This document shows, piece after piece, positions 21,630-33,149 of a stretch of 64,000 nt of DNA (within the stretch, counting starts at the first letter, position 1; the number at the start of each line of letters is the position of its first letter). The notes beneath the pieces were generated by a model. It searched no databases. It saw nothing but the letters and a program-made list of their open reading frames with translations, and had not been told where the DNA came from. This DNA is from Laguncularia racemosa (lineage: Eukaryota > Streptophyta > Magnoliopsida > Myrtales > Combretaceae): the NCBI GenBank assembly GCA_037954665.1, contig JBBMOL010000008.1:8029559-8093558 (forward strand), read 5' to 3'. A program made the position numbers and the translations under genes.

Positions 21630-22847
21630 AAAGATGTGCTCACGTTGAACCCTTTCACCATCATCCTACGGTTGAGTGCTAAGGAATCGTCTAGTAACAT
21701 ACAACTCTCTACTTACAGGTCTTTCAAAGTCAACATCATCATAATCCTCTAATGGTGATGTATCATCATCCTCAGAATTAATACTTTCTACATCTCCATT
21801 ATCATGAATGATCATAGTCCTTTGATTTGAACATTGAGATGCAATATGTCTATACCCCTGACACCTAAAACATTTGATATCACGGGTTTTAGTAGATGGT
21901 TTAGTTTCAAATTTATCTCTAGAAGTAGTGATTGGGCTCTTGGCCTTCACATCCACTTTTGGTTTCGAGTCTATAGGGTTCTTCTTCCAATTGGACTTCC
22001 ATGAAGAGTTAAAAGTCGCTCCAAATTTTGGAGTTCCCTTATACTTCAACTACTTCTCTACCTTGACTGCCCTATGCAACAACTCCTCCATATCCACATA
22101 GTGATGTAGATCCACCATGTCAGCAATCTCCCGATTCAACCCGTTGATAAACCTAGCCATTGTAGCCTCATCATCACCCTCCACTCTAGCCCTAATCATA
22201 GCAACCTCCATTTCTTTATAATAGTCCTCTACACTCCTAGACCCCTATGTTAACCCTTGGAACTTCCTAAGAAAATCCCTGTGATAATGACTAGGGATAA
22301 ACCTCTTATACATAATGGTCTTCATCTCATCCCATGTACTAACAGGCCTCTCACCATACCAACGCCTATTACGTACTAATTAGTCCCACCATACACTAAC
22401 ATAGTCAGAAAATTCAACTGTAGCTAATTTAACTTTTTTTTCCTCAGTATAATTGTGGCATTCAAATACATGATCCACTTTCTTTTCCCATTCCAAGTAC
22501 AACTCTGGATCATTTTTTCCTTAAAATGATGGTATCTTCATTTTGATACTTCCCAAGTTACTATCTCACCTCTAGGTATTCCCTCTCTCCCTTATGTAGT
22601 TATACTCTCCTGACTTCGTTTCTTCACCCTCTTCTATCCTTACCCCCCCTTTCAGGGGTCTATTCGTGCCTCGCCCAACAGTAGTGCTATTTGATGGTTC
22701 CTTACTCTATTCCATCTTATCCATCCTCTCATGGATTTGCTCCAGTTCACCACTCAATATTCTCTTCATCTCTCTCATTAACACGTCAAACATTAACCTA
22801 TTTTCCCCTCCTCCATTCTTTCCTCCAATTGGACTTTGTCCTGACAT
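21630..22847 (-). pseudogene. CRM-like gag
   Basis: From an ATG at 22847 the minus strand reads MSGQSPIGGKNGGGENRLMF and a coiled stretch, then, with stops and frame changes, a capsid readable as KNDPELYLEWE, VKLATVEFSDYVSVWWD, TWDEMKTIMYKRFIPSHYHR and ATMARFINGLNREIADMVDL. The C-terminal part (21666-22049) is open and holds one CCHC zinc knuckle, CFRCQGYRHIASQC, followed by an acidic tail. Gag binds and packages the RNA. Confidence 0.8.
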
Positions 22848-22860
22848 ATCTTACAATTAA

Positions 22861-23551
22861 AGAAAAGGTTAGTAACAACGTAGGTAATAGAACCCTCACA
22901 ATTCACTCATGTTTTGGCTCTCAATTATAATGTTCTCACAATTCACTCGTGTTTTGCCCTCAAATATAATGTTCTCACAACTCGCTTTTATAATTCTTTA
23001 ATATGAACTCGGATTGAAATCTCCTCAACATAAATTACTAAGGCAATTCTACTGACTAACTAATTGGTTCTAAATCACAGCAATTAGTTGTACATAACAC
23101 AAATCAATAAAGATATAAGACTCACTGCATAATTGGAAACACAAACAAAGAAGATATCACTTAGTATGAAATTGGAAAGGACAAGATCGTTTCGAACATG
23201 TAATGGGAATTGACAATGTAATATGAATTCAAAATTGGAAAGACAAGATAATGAGGAACACGGAATGGAAAGTGTAATGTATCACGTGATTATGTAATTC
23301 AAAGGTAAGGAATTGTCTTGATAACTTGGCAATTTGAAGAATGTGATGGCACTTGGCAACAGCTGGGATCATGATGCACAATTTCAATTTACTAAGACAA
23401 CAAATTGTCATTCGGTCGCTAATAGCAAATTCTACAATCGAATCATAAATTTTTTTTTATTACATATGAATTTCTAAAGATATGGAACAACTATGGATTG
23501 AATGAAAAAAAATAATAAAAGGATAGATTTTACTTGATTAAAAAAACCGAA
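22861..23551 (-). other. Leader region of CRM-like element
   Basis: This AT-rich sequence between the primer site and gag has no recognisable protein. A short direct repeat 'CTCACAATTCACTCRTGTTTTG' (consensus) occurs at about 22895 and 22933. Confidence 0.6.
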
Positions 23552-23563
23552 GCTCTAATACCA
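23552..23563 (-). promoter_or_regulatory. Primer-binding site of CRM-like element
   Basis: The minus strand reads TGGTATTAGAGC two bases after the 5' LTR, one base from TGGTATCAGAGC, complementary to initiator Met tRNA. Confidence 0.8.
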
Positions 23564-23565
23564 AA

Positions 23566-24244
23566 TGATGCAAACTCTAGTTATATCAAACCTAGAACCT
23601 AGCGATTGATATTTGAATTCAGATTCCCAAGGAACGTCTCGAACAAGTAATGATGGAACTAGACCCCAACCACACCTGTTGATTGAAACTTAAGTTATCA
23701 ATGATTTTCCCAAGAATTTAGATTGAAGAAATTGTTGAGTTCTTTCTCAAAGAATAAGAGAGAGTCTCTCAAGGAAATTTTGTATATTCAATAATGATGA
23801 TGTTTCAAGATGTGCCGCCCCTCCCCTTTCACGTGTAGCCATATTGTCTTACACATAAAACCTAAACTTCCAAACATAGAAAATTGGCCTTGACTTCCTA
23901 ATGGCTAAAAATCTTACAAGCAAATATAATAAGGCACAAAACCAAACAAATAAAACAAGTTATAAAACTGAGTGGCCCTCCTTTTCGGTTCAATTTCCCT
24001 TTCAAAAATAATTTATCCTAAGGCTCCCATATCCTTGCACCCCTCTATGGAAACTTGAATCAAGTCAATAAAAGTTGATTCTCCTTTAGTGTAACATAGT
24101 TCCTTCTCTTGTAGATCCATGACTAATCCTTATAAGGCTTTACTCATTCGCTTAGCTCTAGCTCGTGTCATTAGACCTCTAATACCATGTAGCGGATCAT
24201 TGGACTTTGGCTCATTAACTTTTGATGCTAGTTGATCCTCATCA
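23566..24244 (-). repeat. 5' LTR of CRM-like element
   Basis: This is a 679-bp partner of 7667-8345 with the same ends. On the plus strand it starts TGATGCAAACTC and ends CCTCATCA, followed by TGAGC, the altered target duplication. Confidence 0.9.
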
Positions 24245-24249
24245 TGAGC

Positions 24250-24460
24250 TCTTGGTGGGTTCACTTGTATCAATCTGGTATAGCTACTAACATATCGAGC
24301 CTAATAGAAGCAACTACTACATATGCATGCAGCATGGGATTTGATATATTTGCCATTTTTTGCTAGTGCATGTGCAGTAAGTAAAGTCAACAATATCCAT
24401 CTGCCTCCCTCCCCTCAACCTGCTTGTTATACAATAATTGCTAGTAAGCACTTTGAAAAT
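24250..24460 (-). pseudogene. MULE SWIM zinc-finger block
   Basis: The minus strand reads DFTYCTCTSKKWQIYQIPCC followed by MHM and a stop. This is the CxC...CxH SWIM zinc finger that follows the DDE core in MULE transposases (usually 'C.CR.WQ..GIPC.HA'). The CRM-like retrotransposon begins only about 60 bases further downstream, so the insertion falls just behind this finger. Confidence 0.65.
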
Positions 24461-24945
24461 TCTTTCCTACCTACTATAGTTGATAACCTTGTGGTTACTA
24501 GCTCCCGAACACCATCTGTCTATCATTTTGATGGCATATTTGGTGAAGATTTTATTCTTTGCTATATTCTTAAGCACCATTAAATGGTTGTTAACAAAGT
24601 AACCTATACAATTGTAAAAAGTCTTCTTAACTAAAGCAACCACCGATAACCTCCAAGCTCATTTGAAGATGGAATTGTAGATTTCCACAATGTTCTAGGT
24701 CATATACCCAATGTGATAGCTACTGTCATGGGCCACCATCCACTTCTCCACTAAAATGTAGTCAAACTACACCGAGGCATTAGGCTTAATTGTCCTCACC
24801 TGGTCCATGAAATAGTTTAGTTTTCAAACTTATGCCTACATCCCCACATAGGTTACCAATTTCTTACATTGCATATTTTGTGTGCCTAATTGAAGTTACT
24901 TATAATGTATCATATACAAAACCATCATACTATGAATGGAGAGTG

Positions 24946-25284
24946 CTATCCATTAGCTTGCTCTTTAATTGCTAACTTGATGCCAAGGTATCTATCCAAA
25001 ATGAGGCAAATAGTTTCATAACCTTCATGGTCACCAAAGTGTTCCTTCAATTTTCTCAAAAACCAGCCCCATGTTTTAGCCAACTTGTCATCCACAAGAG
25101 CAAATGCTAGCAAAAGTATATGATTGTTGCCATCAACACCACAAGCAATTAACGCCCATGATCTGCTTGATATAGTGATGGATTCATGGCCAATGTCTAA
25201 GTGGCACAAATACGCCGGCATGAAAGAAGTTCCCCGCTGAGCATTTTTTCTTTTGTCCTCGGACGTTTTGTTCAATTCTGGCAC
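24946..25284 (-). pseudogene. MULE transposase catalytic core fragment
   Basis: About 113 residues are open on the minus strand. They contain 'ALIACGVDGNNHILLLAFALV', 'KTWGWFLRKLKEHFG' and 'ICLILDRYLGIKLAI'. These match the MULE core, where 'GVDGNN.I.P.A.A.VE.E....W.WF...L' and 'I.SDR..G...A' are hallmarks and include catalytic acidic residues. The second motif reads LDR where SDR is usual, with the Asp kept. Upstream parts of the DDE domain are not clearly open, so this is a remnant. Confidence 0.75.
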
Positions 25285-25987
25285 TTGCGCTCTAATGCTC
25301 GAACCCTCTCAATTGGTTGGGAGAAAGAGCAAAAGCGATAAAGATGGAGGGATTGTTATCCATCGAAAATCGATAGGAATTCCTCAGAAATGGATTGCCT
25401 TCTAATAAATGTTCAATCTTTCATTATTAACATCCAATCCCATGATAATAAGAAAAACAAGCAATTGCTATTCAACTTTCATTTTTTTTTTTTTTAGTTA
25501 ATGGTAGGGGCCGAGGCTCTAGTGCATACATTTCTTATACAGAAAAGTGCCATCAATGGTAACAACAAGTTTAAGCAATATCCACATTGCAATGCAAGGC
25601 CCGAATGCTTAAAAAACTCACTTAAAAGTGGACACCCCCAAGGGTATCCGATCCTCTCCCACCCCAATCAACTTGTGTTCTAAGATTGGTGTTTTTTTAT
25701 TGCATTTAGAAACATAAGGAGGTCATTATAAGACATCTCACAATTCTCGTATACATGCTCAATAGCCCATTTCTTACCCTCCCAGACCCTTCTCCTAGCT
25801 ATCATGTAACCAAATTCCTATTCAATAACAGAAGCGAGCTTAGCAACCTTCATATCAGGATTATCCCTAACAAGATTAACAAATTAGCTTACAAGAAGGT
25901 TGTAATCCATCTACGGGTGATCCTAACTTATCATCAGGTTGACGCATGTGTGTAGACCCTTAAATCTAGTAGCTATGAACAACCTCT

Positions 25988-26280
25988 CTAACTTCTTCTT
26001 ACAAGCCCGAAGCCTCCACTTACAAGCATCTTCTCTTTTTGAACAATAAACCGACCAAAGCACGTATTATATTCTACAATAGTAAAGTTACAATGGTTCT
26101 TCACATGGTAAGTCTTAATGACCAAAATAACATCTACCTTTGTCCAGAATCTCATGCCCTTCTTGAATTCTTCATTGTTGCTTAAACTACTACACATCGC
26201 ATTTTGCTCCTACTCAAAATAGATGTAACCATCATCATTGCCAACATTGTAAAAAGGAGTGGGATCTCTAACTGCTATAT
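25988..26280 (-). pseudogene. MULE DNA-binding-like block
   Basis: The minus strand reads FKKGMRFWTKVDVILVIKTY, then HVKNHCNFTIVEYNTCFGRF. The pattern 'F..GM.F.....F...I..Y.I...' is typical of the N-terminal DNA-binding domain of plant Mutator transposases. Upstream residues at 26200-26280 read as a related acidic-aromatic stretch after a stop. The block lies between the N-terminal region and the transposase core, as in intact MULEs. Confidence 0.55.
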
Positions 26281-26294
26281 AAGGTGGTTCAACT

Positions 26295-27196
26295 TGCTAA
26301 TGTGCCTAAAACCAAGATTAAGCACATGCAAATGAACCAATTGAACAACTCCAAAACACAAGATCAAAACCAATTTAAAATTGGAACAAATTTTGCATGA
26401 GTCCTAATTGTTGCAAGATGATCTGAATGCAATATTTCAAGATAATAAAAATCACAATGATGAAATCCTTAATTGAATCACTGAATCAACTTAAAATCCC
26501 AAGAGATTTCCAAAAATCAACAATCAAAATAAGACCGTGATCCTCCTTCCCAACAAAGCTAATTCACAATTTAAAATGTGGCAAAATTGATGGTTAAAAC
26601 TAATGTCAAAACCAATCAATCTTGTAACATGATAAAGTGATTACAAATTAAATCAAAATTTGACCAAGAACAATCCTAATCAACCTTAGATATAACTCAC
26701 TAGTGATGAAAAGGAAAATTACAACAAAGAGAATTGATATTACTCATAATTCACTTTGAAGCCACTCGCCACAATTTCAATTTTTGGGATTGAAATTGAT
26801 AAGAGCAATTTGGATTTAGAATAACCCTAACCTTCACACATGAAGTGCATGTTCTGAGAATTTTCTAAGCTCCCTCAAAACCCTACTTAAGCAAGTATTT
26901 ATACTTGCTCCCTTTATGGTTAAAAAGTCTACAAAATTACAACTATGCCACTTTATGGTGGCCAGTCCTAAAACACAATTACAATCAAATAAAAGTGTCC
27001 CAAAAGCTTACACATAAATAGTCCAAAGAAATAATTACAAATACAAAATAATAAGAATCCTCAAAGACCCAATGCATCGAGGCGATGTTGGTCACAGCGG
27101 TCATTGGATGAGAATCTGATGATGTCCCTAAGTGATCAACAATGAGAGTCATTTGGCATCCTGTAAAGAACTAACATTGTACCTATAAGATTATCA
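26295..27196 (-). mobile_element. Solo-LTR-like repeat, family D copy 1
   Basis: The reverse complement matches the repeat at 35257-36334 over most of its length, including a palindromic TATA segment (GCAAGTATTTATACTTGC, 26891-26908) and a block with 'GCCACTNTANGGTGGCC'. It sits between two blocks of the MULE gene and so is probably an insertion. I found no clean target duplication, so the ends (TGCTAATG at left, GATTATCA at right) are approximate. Confidence 0.6.
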
Positions 27197-27319
27197 CTCA
27201 AATATTTATTAGATAAAGAAAAACAAGTGTAAATATGAGTGATTTGGATCATCATCTAAATAAAGTTTTGTATCCATTTAGGTCGTCGGAAAAATTCCCA
27301 TCACTTGCTCTAACTAATA

Positions 27320-28033
27320 GCTTATGTGAAGTGCCCTAGTGCAATTGGATAATCCTCTTTAGCCTTATGATCTTCCTCCTTAAAACTTTCCTCATCTTCC
27401 TCCTTAAAACTTTCCTCATAATTAGAACTTTCCTCCTCAACACCCATTCTCACATCGATGTCCATTGTAGTTTCTACCCCTAAATGTACCATGTAGGGAT
27501 CGTGTATGACTAATCATTGTAACACTGAAATAACTGCTCTATCTACTTCATCTTCATCATTCAATGATACCTCTTCCATAGGGTTTGGAACATATGCTTC
27601 AAACAACAACGACTTAAGGAGGCATTTCTTCCCTATTAGGTGAGGAATGCATTTGCCTATTTTCTTTTAATGTCTGCTACTTAGAGGGACCTCCTAATTC
27701 TTTAAAAATTCTAACATACAACCGTTTTATGTCATGCTCTCCAAAGGATTTAGTCATTTCAATTAGATTTTCAACATTATCATCGTCTTTAATTGTCATC
27801 AAAGCATAAGATGCATTGCCCCTAAGGAAAACACAATGCTTATGAATTATCGCAACCCCGACTTTAATTGGATCAACTCCAATACTTTAGCATAGTCTAT
27901 ATAAGAATTCGGTGTAATTCACATTCTTCTTCATTTTCAACTTCTTAACTGGATTCCTATCATATTTCGGTCCCCAATTACCACTGATAATATTTTCAAA
28001 TGCGTAGACCAACAATTTGACATAACCACCCAT
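27320..28033 (-). pseudogene. MULE transposase N-terminal region
   Basis: From the ATG at 28033 the minus strand reads MGGYVKLLVYAF, NWGPKYDRN and later LRGNASYALMTIKDDDNVENL before a stop near 27675. One in-frame TAA falls after about 50 residues. This layout resembles the N-terminal (PB1-like) part of plant MuDR-type proteins. An acidic stretch rich in Glu and Asp follows at about 27330-27600 in a shifted frame (EEESSNYEESFKEEDEESF). The identification rests on position upstream of clear MULE blocks as much as on similarity. Confidence 0.5.
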
Positions 28034-28856
28034 TGTTATCTTGTCCGTAATATAGATAAATATTTTTTTTTAAGGATTATTCAATTACAATTTTTTTTAT
28101 AACAATATAAATAATAAACCAAAATTTTACATTCAAAATTAATATGAAATTTTTCATCAACATAATGTTGATCTTCTTCTCATAGTAACCAAAAAATTAA
28201 CTACCGCATGCTACATATTACAAGATTTACATAAATCATGTATAATACACTAAAAACTAACAACAAGAACCAATATTTAAAAAAAATAAAAAATAAAAAC
28301 AAAAAATTACGAATAATTACAGCAAAATTTTTATCAGATGGTGAAAACTAACACAATAACAAAAAAAAAAAAAAAACTTCATTTTTTGGTGAAAATACAT
28401 ACCAGAATATGGATTAATCGATTTTTTTTGTTGAGAAAATAGTAGATCTCGATAAACTCATTCAAATCCTCTTGTTTTCGTAGATTTACAAGCTTTTCTT
28501 CTTCTCGCAAAAGTGAAAAAAACAAAGGGAGCAAGAGAGTTTGCGGAAGGAAAACTAAAAATGAATGTGTTCTATTTCTATGTTTGTGTTGTTATACTAA
28601 AGCACTATAGTGTCTGTAACTTTGTAAAAATAAGTTTGCATGATGCTTTTATAGATTTGCATGCATGTTTTTATTTTTTAGGTTTGAAGGTTTGTAGCGC
28701 ATGTGTAGACAATTATTAGACAATGGGTGTTTGATGAAATTATTGCATGGTGGGATTAATTGTTTGTGCACAATACAATCTATTACTTAAATGTGCAGAC
28801 CATGTTTGCACCTTCAGTATAATTGTACTGAAGGCATAATCTAGGTCTACACCTTT
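28034..28856. other. Upstream flank of MULE; small hairpin near right edge
   Basis: No supported gene. The plus-strand open frame at 28513-28719 has no family resemblance. The sequence CCTTCAGTA, 6 bases, TACTGAAGG (28811-28834) is a perfect 9-bp-arm inverted repeat just left of element A. It might be a trace of a small DNA transposon end. Confidence 0.45.
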
Positions 28857-31414
28857 TAGTATCGATCTATTCTACTACCTTAGACCTATAGGCAAGATTA
28901 CAATTACTAGTAATTACCCATTTTCTTATTATCTAATCAGCAAAATTCAGTAAGTGAATAAAATTAATAACGAATAAACTAAGGAAAGAAATAATTATTA
29001 AAAGTGTACTCAGATATTGAATCCCCATAGAATTAATAATGTAATTAACTAATTATTATTCAATTTTCTTATTGTACTTTTAGACCGTGAAAATTCCTAA
29101 ATTGAACTAATAGCTCTCTTGAGTCTTACTAACTCCTAATTCTAGGTTGATTAATTGGAATTTCTTCCTAATTAAAACCCTAGAATTGCATTACATTGAT
29201 CTATGAACTCATCTATTTAGTTTGACCCTAATCTAGACGATTTACGCTGTCCTATCTCTAAGATTGCATGCAACTTCTTCCATTCATGCTAGATCTATTC
29301 TAATATAGGATCTTTTGATCTCTATATAAGAAATTAGAATTCAACTAACATGTTGGCAAGATTAAATTGAAAGCAATTAAAACATATAATTAGATCATAA
29401 GAATGATAATAAATTATTGAATACAAATCAAAAAAATTGCATATTCATTCTAGAGTTCATCATACTCAAGTACTAAGGAAAGTTTAAGCTAACAACATGT
29501 TAAATATAAAAAGCAATAATAATAATAAAAAAAAGAATTCATAAATAAAGGCATTAAAATTAAAATATAAAAATATCTAATCTATTCTAATGCTCTCTTA
29601 ATCTCTCTAATCTACTCACCTATTTAATCTCTATTCTAATAATCCTTTTCGCCTACTAATTTCTCCTTCGAAACCGTCCCTATATAAACATTGGACGCAA
29701 CACAAGCACAACTAGGCTTCAAAACAAGCATGCATCTCCACCGTGTTGCAATCTATGCATATTTTGCTCTCAACACACCCACCAGCACAAGCATGTCAAC
29801 TCTCGTGTTGGTGCTACATGCCTTGATAACACACCTCTTTCATACACAATTGCTTTGCTCTGTTTTGCTTGGACATGGTTTCTTTTGCACATTTGGATAT
29901 GACCGTGCTTCTCCACGTGTTGGACTTCTAAATCTTGTAAACTTGATAATTTTTTCTTTAACTTTCATATAATTCTTCTATTAAATTATAGATTATATTT
30001 CAAGACTCTATAATCAAAATAAAGAATGTTTAAGTGCAATATCTATACAAAATGTAAAGAATTAAATAAAGGTTATTATAATTGTTATAAATAATAAATA
30101 CTTTATAACTAATAAGTGTCAAAAGATCCTTATTATTTATGCCTAATTGGAAACATTTGCTAATCATTTCTTTTGAATTGCTAAAGAAAATGATACTTAT
30201 TTTATGAAAAATTATTTTAGGGTCTTAAAGAGCACATTTGGAAGATTTCATAATGATCAAAGAGAAATTAAGGCAATTTAAAAAAGTTTGGATTAATATT
30301 GCAAATGAATAAATTTTTCTTTTTCAGCACCTACATTCAACACAGCCATGCTAAAATGGTAAGGCTGACCACAATAAGCATCAAAAGCAAAAGATATTAA
30401 ACTTAGTTTTTCAATCCAAGCCCATGCACGACCATGCTGCCTAGGTCGTGTTGACCAGTGAATATGCAAACGTTATAAATAGCATCGTTATTTTATTATT
30501 AGGGTTATTAAGTAATTTTAGGATTAGAATTCTAAACCCTAAGAGAGACAATACACAGAGCTTCAAGGGAGAAATTTCATACGCATCATTGAAGATCACA
30601 AAACATCAATTACAAGGGTTTTATCTCTACAACATGAATTCTTTTATCTTCTCTGGATCTTTTGTACTTATTGTAAACTTTATAGAGGAGTAAATCTTTC
30701 ATGTCTTATACTTTGTGAAACCTTAACCATGTGTCATGAATGGCTATTTGATTAATGAAAATTTCATGTTTTTGTAGCTATTCATGTGATTTCATTATCT
30801 TGTGGTTGGTTAGTGTACGAATTAACTGTATGTTTGATTCTTATTAGATAGAAAGAGGTTTTATCTAATAAGATATATCTTCATAAATAGAGGAATTGAG
30901 TATTTCACCTAAAGGTAGGAAATTTTGATTTTCTGTTATAAGAATTTAATTCTTATCATAAGGATCCTGAACTTCATGTAATCTTATGCGATGTTAGTGA
31001 GGGAAAGGTCTCTACGATCTTAAATATGGTTAGGAATTAATTGACTTAAGAGAGTAATTAGTTTAATTGATGAGAACTTGTAGTGCAAAGCATGAATATC
31101 CATTAGTATAAGAATTTTAAGGGTTCAAGTGGATCAAAGTAAGGGATATGTCTTGTGATTGAATTTATCTTTTGAAGCATATGTAATTTATCTTAGGGTT
31201 GCTAGATTAGTTACTTAGAATTTAATTCCTAAATCTCACTCAACATTTAGGCTAAATAGTAGAAAAACGGTAATACTAGTACTTGTTTTCAAGATCTTTA
31301 TGGACGACACCCTAAAATCTATACTATATTAGATAGCTACACTTACCTAACTTGGATCATAGATTTAATTAGGTTTATAAATTTAGAATTTAATATGATT
31401 AGTAACCGTTATCA
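28857..31414 (-). repeat. 3' LTR of element A (with inserted LTR-like block)
   Basis: The part 28857-30109 matches the right part of A's 5' LTR (62813-63895), including 'TAGGCTTCAA', 'CACCGTGTTGCAATCTATGC' and 'GGACATGGTTTCTTTTGCAC'. The last dozen bases (TAACCGTTATCA, to 31414) are separated from it by the block 30110-31402. The left start (TAGTATCGATCT) is a diverged form of TGATATCGGTCT in element B. Confidence 0.7.
30110..31402 (+). mobile_element. Block E: LTR-like insertion in A's 3' LTR, opposite orientation
   Basis: The block has promoter-like order on the plus strand: a GC motif region (CACGACCATGCTGCCTAGGTCGTG, shown in parts near 30428), TATAAATAG at 30474-30482, then a long leader-like AT-rich part. 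Its right part (GATAGCTACACTTACCTA) is a diverged form of the end of A/B-type LTRs. The flanks TAAC/TAAC suggest a 4-5-bp target duplication. It looks like a solo LTR of a related family; the exact ends are uncertain. Confidence 0.45.
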
Positions 31415-31431
31415 AATTCCCCCACACTTAA
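31415..31431 (-). promoter_or_regulatory. Polypurine tract of element A
   Basis: The minus strand reads TTAAGTGTGGGGGAATT just before the LTR start TGATAACGG. It is identical to the Athila tract at 17364-17379 except at its first base, and the upstream GAGGACAAG is shared. Confidence 0.8.
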
Positions 31432-32778
31432 GCCTTTACTTGTCCTCAAGCAAAAATAAACCTTTAAAGATCAATGACAAATTTCTTAATATCAATCACT
31501 ACATTTATACTTAAACAAATTACATTCATGATAAAATTATTTATCCTTAATATCCTTTTTACTCAATCCTATTTAATATACTACAAATACTAAAATCAGA
31601 GTTCAATAGTTAATCTATGCAATACCAAAATTTATCATGTCATTTAAATAAAAATTTACAAATCCAAAACTGTACTAAACAGTACTCAATTAAGAAGAAA
31701 GTTTTTAGAATTTTGCCCACTTAATTAAGGTATATACTTCTCCTTTTTCATTGCCTTAAGTACTATGATGTATAATAAAAGCTTTTCGCCATCTATCTCT
31801 TGAAAGTCCTTTCTTACTTTTATTTTATTTTATTTAACAATATAAAGTAATTTCATTGGTCAATAAGTCCTAGACCAAACAATCTTAGGTTACTAAGTTT
31901 TGAGATACCCCTTTAAACCTCCATTAACTCCATTACTTATTTCAATTAATTGAATTTTCTCAGACTTTTCTCTTAAGTCATATAACAAGCTTTAGTCTAA
32001 TGATCTTGAGTTCGTCACTCAAGTCAACAAGTGTTATCCCTCAAAGGGTACCTCACAAACTTAATTACTCAAGTCAACAAGGTCTACTACTGAACTTTAT
32101 TTATTTTATTTCACTTTTTTATATATAAGAAGAGTTTTTAAAAGATAAATTTCTTTAGTTCAATTATTTGAGATCATAGTACCCATAAGGACTTCTAAGA
32201 GATAAGTATATGTCAAAATAAATTTAAAAACTCGAATTCCTAATCCTTGATCAGTAATATCCTTTCAATCTAGAGTTTCTAAATTCTAAGTCTAAATAAC
32301 ATGTAACTTTGATTTATTAAGATTTCACAATTCAACTCTAATCAAGTATTCTAAGTTTACTAATGAAAAAGTAAAGATATTTCAAGGAAAATCTTTTTTC
32401 AATAATCTACCAAATTATGAATGCAATTTTAAAAAATTAACCAAAAAATTATATTATGTTACTCCCTCTCATATTTAAATAGTACATTGTCCTCAATGCA
32501 TAAAATAGAACAGCAAAATAACTAATGGGGAAAAAATAATAAAATATTTCCTTGATGATGCTTAATAAACTTGAAGTGTGATTCCTATCTTTTTAAAAGA
32601 GAGAGCTCCTGACAAGGTTGAAGAACATAGGCACATAGACTCCCATGTATCTTTCTTCTTTGTTTCTCGTGTCCTATGATTATACTTTATGATGCAAAAT
32701 CAAGTGAATTTTCTTTTTAATATAACTAGGTGTAACTAGCTAAAAATAAATAAATTAAATTATAAAACTAAGTTATCA
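31432..32778 (-). other. 3' non-coding region of element A
   Basis: There is no open frame of note. Content parallels B (37050-38415): the same 'GTACTATGATGT', 'TTTTGAGATACCCCTTYAAACC' and 'CCTCAATG' stretches occur in the same order, so both copies derive from one family. Confidence 0.7.
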
Positions 32779-32829
32779 CTTGAGTTGTCTCCCAAGAAGT
32801 GCTGTTATTTAACGTCATTGCTCAACGTT
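32779..32829 (-). ncRNA. Predicted double hairpin, element A copy
   Basis: On the minus strand AACGTT and GACGTT pair across GAGCAAT (with one G-U pair), and CTTGGG pairs with CTCAAG across AGACAA (with one G-U pair). The second stem differs from Athila's CATGGG/CCCATG by a two-sided A-T to T-A swap, which keeps pairing. Confidence 0.5.
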
Positions 32830-32841
32830 CTTACCTCCTTC

Positions 32842-32869
32842 GGGGGGGGGGGGGGGGGGGGGGGGGGGG
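32842..32869. repeat. G28 homopolymer
   Basis: There are 28 consecutive G on the plus strand, inside element A between the hairpins and protease. It could be a real replication-slippage tract or an assembly or sequencing artefact. Element B has no such tract at the same place (near 38493 it has GGGGG only). Confidence 0.8.
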
Positions 32870-33149
32870 TTTCTTGAATTTTCCTTGACCTTGTTGATTG
32901 CCACGAATGAGATACTATTGTATTGGGTCTTTGTGAATGCCATCCTACACATAAGTATAATTAAGCAAGTTATATGCATTCAAGGAATAGCCAATACTAT
33001 TACTCTTTAGAGTATGTGGGATTATGTAAGGCATTTTGAAAGTTTTTTCTTCATCCCATATTTTCAAAGTTAATGTGTGATTGCTTACATCTATGACTAC
33101 CTTAGCAAATAGCTAGAAAAGGGCATCCTAAAATTAGTGGTACATTGAT

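Larger units (their letters stand above)
7667..24244 (-). mobile_element. Ty3/gypsy chromovirus, CRM-like, inserted in MULE and split by Athila
   Basis: Two 679-bp LTRs (7667-8345 and 23566-24244) bound a minus-strand gag-protease-RT-RNase H-integrase set. Removing the Athila insertion leaves about 6.56 kb, normal for a chromovirus. Flanking 5-mers are TAAGC (7662-7666) and TGAGC (24245-24249), an old target duplication with one change. The primer site is initiator-Met type and the integrase frame continues into the 3' LTR. Both are features known for the CRM (centromeric) clade, but lineage assignment by eye is tentative. Many stops show it is dead. Confidence 0.85.
7430..28033 (-). mobile_element. 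Degenerate Mutator-like (MULE) transposon gene, split by later insertions
   Basis: Five separate minus-strand blocks appear in the correct order for one MULE transposase: an N-terminal domain (27320-28033), a Mutator DNA-binding-like block (25988-26280), the transposase core (24946-25284), a SWIM zinc finger (24250-24460) and, beyond a 16.6-kb retrotransposon, a C-terminal zinc-knuckle block (7430-7666). MULE transposases cut and paste DNA using a DDE fold. Stops and frameshifts show the gene is dead. Terminal inverted repeats were not located, so the element limits are unknown and the coordinates span only recognisable coding blocks. Confidence 0.65.

Noticed and set aside
29691..29972. 93-residue plus-strand frame, similar to 63507-63749
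   Set aside because: Shared because both are LTR copies of element A; transcription of A runs on the other strand.
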